Source: Companilactobacillus musae (GTDB lineage: Bacteria; Bacillota; Bacilli; Lactobacillales; Lactobacillaceae). From it: DNA of 64,000 bases. This document shows positions 60,344 to 64,000 of the stretch, in pieces; positions within the stretch are counted from its first letter, which is position 1; every line of letters begins with the position of its first letter. The stretch spans positions 310,001 to 374,000 of the forward strand of contig NZ_BIFW01000002.1 in assembly GCF_003967595.1 (NCBI RefSeq). Direction: 5' to 3'. The position numbers and the translations under genes are program-made. The notes under the pieces were generated by a model that ran no database searches, had not been told where the DNA came from, and was given only the letters and a program-made list of their open reading frames with translations.

Positions 60344-61397
60344 ATTTTCTATCTTCGTAATACTTAACTTTACTCTTAATAATTTTTTCGCATAAATCAG
60401 GATATGAGATACCTGCTGCTTCAGCTTCTCTTGGCATTAATGACAATGGTGTCATACCGGGCAAAGTATTTGCTTCCATAACATACAAATCATCGCCACG
60501 CATCAAGAAATCAACACGTCCATAATTACTCATTCCTAAAGCTTCAAACGTCTTCTTAGTCAAAGCTTGCATATTGCTATGAATTTCATCATCCAAATTG
60601 TTTGGTGGTGTGATGAAATGAGTAACATTATTAGCTTGGAATTTATGCTGGAAATCATACCAACCTGTATCCACTGTTACTTCAACTGCGGGAAGTACTA
60701 GACCGTCAACAATAGCTACTGAGAACTCACGACCCTTGATATATTCTTCAATTAAAACTTCATCATCAAATCTCAAAGCATCGGCTACCGATTCTCTCAA
60801 TTCAGTAGCACTTTCAACGATATGTGTACCAACACTTGAACCACCATTAGATGGTTTTACGACCATTGGATAATTGAACGGAATATCTTCTGACAAGATC
60901 TTAGCAGTCTTAGTAGTTGTATATTTAGCTGTAGGAATATTATTTTGAACAAAAATTTCTTTAGAATATTTCTTATCCATAGCTAAACCTGATGCAAGTG
61001 TGCCACTACCTGTATATCTAATATCAAAGACATCAAAAACAGCTTGCATCTTACCATTTTCACCATCTTCACCGTGAAGTCCCATGTAGACAATATCGGC
61101 GTGTTGACATATCTTCAAAACATTTCTACCAAGAAGACCTTTTGTTCCATCTTTACGAAGTGCATTGATTTTTTCATCAGTCAAAACTTCATCATCAATG
61201 ACTAATTTACTTTCACTTTCTGGTTCTGTTGTAAAAAGATCATCGATCTTATCTTCATCGACATCCTTACCTAAAAATGAATCAACGTATGCGACTTCAT
61301 AGCCCTTGCTACGTAGTGCGTTGGTGATTTTAACTCCGGAAGATAAAGAAACATTTCTTTCTGTACTTCTTCCACCTGAAAGAACGACAATTTTCAT
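60342..61397 (-). CDS. ddl: D-alanine--D-alanine ligase family, D-Ala-D-Lac type
   Basis: 351 residues. ATP-grasp enzyme with [10 protein letters not shown] at the start, the [11 protein letters not shown] loop, [12 protein letters not shown] and [10 protein letters not shown]. In the omega loop the sequence is [10 protein letters not shown], placing Phe253 where D-Ala-D-Ala ligases have Tyr; this Phe marks ligases that make D-Ala-D-lactate and give intrinsic vancomycin resistance in many lactobacilli. The start is ATG 61397 with AGGTG about 9 nt upstream. Monocistronic. Confidence 0.9.
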   Translation of the reverse strand: MKIVVLSGGRSTERNVSLSSGVKITNALRSKGYEVAYVDSFLGKDVDEDKIDDLFTTEPESESKLVIDDEVLTDEKINALRKDGTKGLLGRNVLKICQHADIVYMGLHGEDGENGKMQAVFDVFDIRYTGSGTLASGLAMDKKYSKEIFVQNNIPTAKYTTTKTAKILSEDIPFNYPMVVKPSNGGSSVGTHIVESATELRESVADALRFDDEVLIEEYIKGREFSVAIVDGLVLPAVEVTVDTGWYDFQHKFQANNVTHFITPPNNLDDEIHSNMQALTKKTFEALGMSNYGRVDFLMRGDDLYVMEANTLPGMTPLSLMPREAEAAGISYPDLCEKIIKSKVKYYEDRK

Positions 61398-61571
61398 TGT
61401 GTTTTCACCTAATCCTTTTTTATTTATTACTTAAGCGTAATCCTAGAACCTACAGAATAGCACAATACTTATGAAAAAACCATTTGAGATTTTAAGTTTT
61501 TAAAAAATTTAGCCAACTTCTCGAATTTTTCACACATTTTTGGTTTAATTAGCATTAAGGAGGATATAGCC

Positions 61572-62516
61572 TTGAAAAAATTAAATATTATTTTATTAGG
61601 TTTATTATCTGTAATCACGCTGGGAATCTTCTCAGCACAAAACGTCAAAGCTGATGATCTAAGCGACCAACCAGTTATGACTTTAGGAACTTCGTTAACA
61701 TCAGATCAACGCCAAGGTACAATCAGTGCCTTATCTTCACAAATCAATGACAGTAACTATAAAACAATTACTGTTACTGGTGATACCTTGGTTAAATATT
61801 TGAATCCAAGTGGTAGTTCATTCACTAGCAATTCAGGTGTCTGGTCATCCGCTTTGATTCAAAAAACTTCATCAGGTTCAGGTATCAACGTTAAGATCGT
61901 TGACTATAATGGTAAAAACAATATAACTACCATTACTGCTGACCAATACAGAAACGCTGCTGTTACTGCTGGTATCAGTGATGCCAACATCTATGTAACA
62001 TCAGCTACTCCAATTGACGGTTCTGGTGCCTTAGCTGGTATCTATGCAGCCTATGCCAATAGTGGTGACAACTTGAACCAAAGCCAAGTCAACGCTGCTC
62101 AAAAAGAAATGAACGTTTTAAGTGGTATCACTGATGCTAATAAGGGAACAGATGGTTATTCTGATAAGCAATTAAACAATGCCGTTGCCGGTATGAAATC
62201 AGATATTGCTCAAAAAGGTGACAACATTACCGTTAACCAAATCACAACTATCGTTAACAACAACTTGCAAAAGAATAATCTTCAAAATATCGTTAACAAT
62301 AACCAAAAACAACAAATCATTAACTTAATGGTTCAAATTAGAGATTCGGGTGCTTTAAAGAATTCTAACTTTAAAGAACAAGCCTCAAAATTAAGTAGCG
62401 ATATCATGAGTAAAGCTAAAAATGTTTTCAACAACTTAAATACTCAAGAAAATCGTAATTTCTTACAAAGAATTTGGGACAGTATCGTTTCATTCTTTAG
62501 CGGTTTGTTTAACTAA
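61572..62516 (+). CDS. Secreted DUF1002 family protein
   Basis: 314 residues from a TTG start with AAGGAGG 8 nt upstream. A classical signal peptide ends NVKADD. The remainder is the DUF1002 domain with LGTSLTSDQRQG and repeated N-rich coiled segments near the end. Function unknown; the family is secreted in lactic acid bacteria and some clostridia. Ends at a strong terminator. Confidence 0.85.
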   Translation: MKKLNIILLGLLSVITLGIFSAQNVKADDLSDQPVMTLGTSLTSDQRQGTISALSSQINDSNYKTITVTGDTLVKYLNPSGSSFTSNSGVWSSALIQKTSSGSGINVKIVDYNGKNNITTITADQYRNAAVTAGISDANIYVTSATPIDGSGALAGIYAAYANSGDNLNQSQVNAAQKEMNVLSGITDANKGTDGYSDKQLNNAVAGMKSDIAQKGDNITVNQITTIVNNNLQKNNLQNIVNNNQKQQIINLMVQIRDSGALKNSNFKEQASKLSSDIMSKAKNVFNNLNTQENRNFLQRIWDSIVSFFSGLFN

Positions 62517-62542
62517 AAAAATATCGCCCAATTCTCGAATAA

Positions 62543-62586
62543 CAAAAATAACCGCATGACTATTATGGTCATGCGGTTATTTTTGT
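62543..62586 (+). terminator. Terminator of the DUF1002 gene
   Basis: AAAAATAACCGCATGAC-tattat-GGTCATGCGGTTATTTTTG. Confidence 0.9.
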
Positions 62587-62664
62587 TATTTTTTTATAAT
62601 TACCTAGATTGCTTGAAAGCTTAGATTTTATTCAATCCTAGTGTGGAAATACTAAATTCTGAAT

Positions 62665-63399
62665 TCATCTAACAGTATCTTGCCTTTGATCAAAAACAGG
62701 GAATATGATAATAAAACTGACAAATAAATATATCAATGAAGGTAAAATCATATTATTTATTGTTGCATTGGAATTTTGAGAGATACCATAGACGATAATA
62801 ACTAGATAATCGAGAATAAAATGACAAAGCATCGGATATAGAAGATTTTTGGTCCGTAAAAAAGCACCCGAAAACATAAATCCAATTGCTGTTGTCATCA
62901 TAACTTGTCCCACAGTCATATCAAAACTTTGTGAATACAGATTAATGAAATGCTCAGTGCCAAATAAAATGCTAGATATCGAAACCGGTAATAGTATTCG
63001 GGCATATTTATTTTTAAGGTCTTGAAAAATATGGAGTAAGGAACTCAATACAATTCCACGCATAAGATATTCTTCAGTTAAGCAGGCTACTAATCCAATC
63101 GTGAAGGCGTATAAGAATCTATCAATATGTGTTAGGCCAATTAGCAACAACACAACAATAATCATGATCATGTTATTACTTTTATGCCTATCCAATTTAA
63201 TTGAAAACTGAATGTGTTGTTTTGTTAGTTTCTTGTTTAAAGTAAAAAGTAAAATCAGAAACAATATTTTGTCCATAATGATAGCGTACAAACCATATGA
63301 GATATTTAATATTTTTAAAACATTAATGAACCCAACTTCAAAGGTTTTCTCAATGAATAAAACTAAAAGAAGATTTTTGATTAAAGATTTTTTTGCCAT
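62665..63399 (-). CDS. CPBP-family intramembrane metalloprotease (CAAX/Abi)
   Basis: 244 residues from 63399 (an in-frame TTG at 63405 is an alternative; the site is weak either way). Membrane protein with eight hydrophobic helices. The CPBP motifs are present: TEEYLMRGIVLSSLL (EExxxR), SILFGTEHFINLY and MLCHFILDYL. LAB members are often linked to bacteriocin self-immunity or prenyl-peptide processing. No bacteriocin gene is adjacent. Confidence 0.85.
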   Translation of the reverse strand: MAKKSLIKNLLLVLFIEKTFEVGFINVLKILNISYGLYAIIMDKILFLILLFTLNKKLTKQHIQFSIKLDRHKSNNMIMIIVVLLLIGLTHIDRFLYAFTIGLVACLTEEYLMRGIVLSSLLHIFQDLKNKYARILLPVSISSILFGTEHFINLYSQSFDMTVGQVMMTTAIGFMFSGAFLRTKNLLYPMLCHFILDYLVIIVYGISQNSNATINNMILPSLIYLFVSFIIIFPVFDQRQDTVR

Positions 63400-63584
63400 A
63401 TACAATTATCTCATTTCTTCAAATTTATCTAACGCAATCACTGTATTGGACACTTTTAATGCCTTAATTATTTTTTACGGCAAAAGAGTATCATATTATA
63501 TTTTTTGAAGATACGAAAATCCCTAAAAAGTCGGTTCTTGTTCAAAGTTGGTTACAATTAATACTAACTAGTTTGTGTGAAGGA

Positions 63585-63604
63585 TGCCGTCGTCCGTGAA
63601 ATTA
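63585..63604 (-). repeat. Terminal fragment of the branched repeat (element H)
   Basis: Only the right end remains: on the minus strand TAATTTCACGGACGACGGCA. It lies 22 bp before full copy D; together they form the outer inverted repeat GAAGGATGCCGTC / GACGGCATCCTTC. Confidence 0.6.
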
Positions 63605-63626
63605 CCTAATTAGTAAATCAATACAC

Positions 63627-63787
63627 TAGTCCGGAGCAACAAAGAAAATGGGCTCAGTAGCGAAATTTTTCTTAGTGACGAAGTCACTTAGAAAAAGGCC
63701 GAGCTTGAAGACACTTGGCAACGCCAAGTGGCTCCAAGTCGTGCCCGCTACGTTCCAGCTCAATTTTCTTTGTTGTGGAGGACGGCA
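63627..63787 (+). repeat. Branched structured repeat, copy D (~161 bp)
   Basis: TAGTCC-GGA-GCAACAAAGAAAAT / ATTTTCTTTGTTGT-GGA-GGAC; helix GTAGCG/CGCTAC (compensatory to copy A); hairpin 1 TTTTTC-TTA-GTGAC-gaa-GTCAC-TTA-GAAAAA; hairpin 2 CTTGAAG-A-CACTTGGC-aac-GCCAAGTG-G-CTCCAAG. A peptide reading across it is an artefact. Confidence 0.9.
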
Positions 63788-63799
63788 TCCTTCAAAAAA

Positions 63800-64000
63800 C
63801 TACATCTTATCCATAGTTTCATTCAAAAGTTCATCAACTCGATTATTTCCCACATTAGTAGCGTGACCTTTAGTCCACTCAAAAGTTTTTTTAGGAACGG
63901 TTGGCAATAATTTATCCAATTGCTTCCATAGTTCAACATTGACCGGAACGCTGCCATCAGCCTTTTTATAGCCACGTTTCTTCCAACCTGTCAACCAATT
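63800..64000 (-). CDS. rnhA: Ribonuclease HI, C-terminal part (5' end outside window)
   Basis: Only the last 66 codons are visible, ending at a stop at 63800 and running off the right edge. The phrase NWLTGWKKRGYKKADGS then VELWKQLDKLL and the C-terminal TKGHATNVGNNRVDELLNE match RNase HI, with the family GHA histidine and the N-x-x-V/A-D motif. Cleaves the RNA strand of RNA-DNA hybrids. Confidence 0.88.
   Translation of the reverse strand, partial: NWLTGWKKRGYKKADGSVPVNVELWKQLDKLLPTVPKKTFEWTKGHATNVGNNRVDELLNETMDKM

Noticed and set aside
1-64000. CRISPR array, tRNA/rRNA genes, prophage or complete IS
   Set aside because: No regularly spaced repeats, no cloverleaf or rRNA segments, and no integrase or transposase ORF seen in the window.

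Overview
The window is a low-G+C Firmicutes chromosome segment that reads as a lactic acid bacterium, most likely a Companilactobacillus-type species (former Lactobacillus). The basis is the gene content: tandem L-2-hydroxyisocaproate dehydrogenases, SLAP- and WxL-like surface proteins, mannose-family PTS operons, a D-Ala-D-Lac-type ligase and frequent TTG starts with strong GGAGG sites. The genus call is inference. There is no phage, complete insertion sequence, CRISPR array, rRNA or tRNA gene that I can see. Most genes lie on the minus strand.

Layout. 1-9 kb: a DinG/Rad3-like helicase cut by the left edge, a TetR regulator, an RlmA-like methyltransferase, a SRAP protein, a DUF805 protein, a fluoride-channel pair, 6-phosphogluconate dehydrogenase and a CNNM/CorC membrane protein. 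9-21 kb: two paralogous multi-pass membrane proteins, a HesB-like protein, a HAD phosphatase, a calcium-type P-ATPase, two tiny membrane proteins and a SLAP/MucBP-like surface protein. 21-26 kb: DUF2975/XRE pair, yueI-prs and small genes. 26-34 kb: a regulator-rich block (three WYL regulators, one MerR) with a UDG-like protein, a glutamine amidotransferase, a beta-helix protein and a LacY-like transporter; three sites resembling TGTCATAATATGACA link several of these genes. 34-37.5 kb: oxidoreductase, glycosyltransferase, tyrosine phosphatase and a candidate small RNA. 37.5-43 kb: LacI-controlled mannose-family PTS with a GH13 glucosidase. 43-47 kb: zinc-ribbon and WxL-like surface proteins. 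47-58 kb: GDPD, two nearly identical nagA genes flanking an immunity-like gene, then a GntR-controlled mannose-family PTS with a SIS isomerase and an unrecognised 671-residue hydrolase-like protein, resembling the lacto-N-biose/galacto-N-biose (gnb) operons. 58-64 kb: two hydroxyacid dehydrogenases, ddl, a DUF1002 protein, a CPBP protease and the 3' part of rnhA.

The most unusual signal is between genes. Four copies of a ~165-nt element (3111-3277, 35455-35616, 50973-51139, 63627-63787) fold into the same branched structure. They share compensatory base changes in all helices and invariant internal loops (GGA/GGA and TTA/TTA). Shorter deletion derivatives with the same ends lie nearby, in the opposite orientation (2871-2932, 31569-31605, 35312-35379, 63585-63604). 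A second family of homologous terminator-like hairpins occurs at 2988-3070, 17257-17340, 31646-31720 and 34073-34141.
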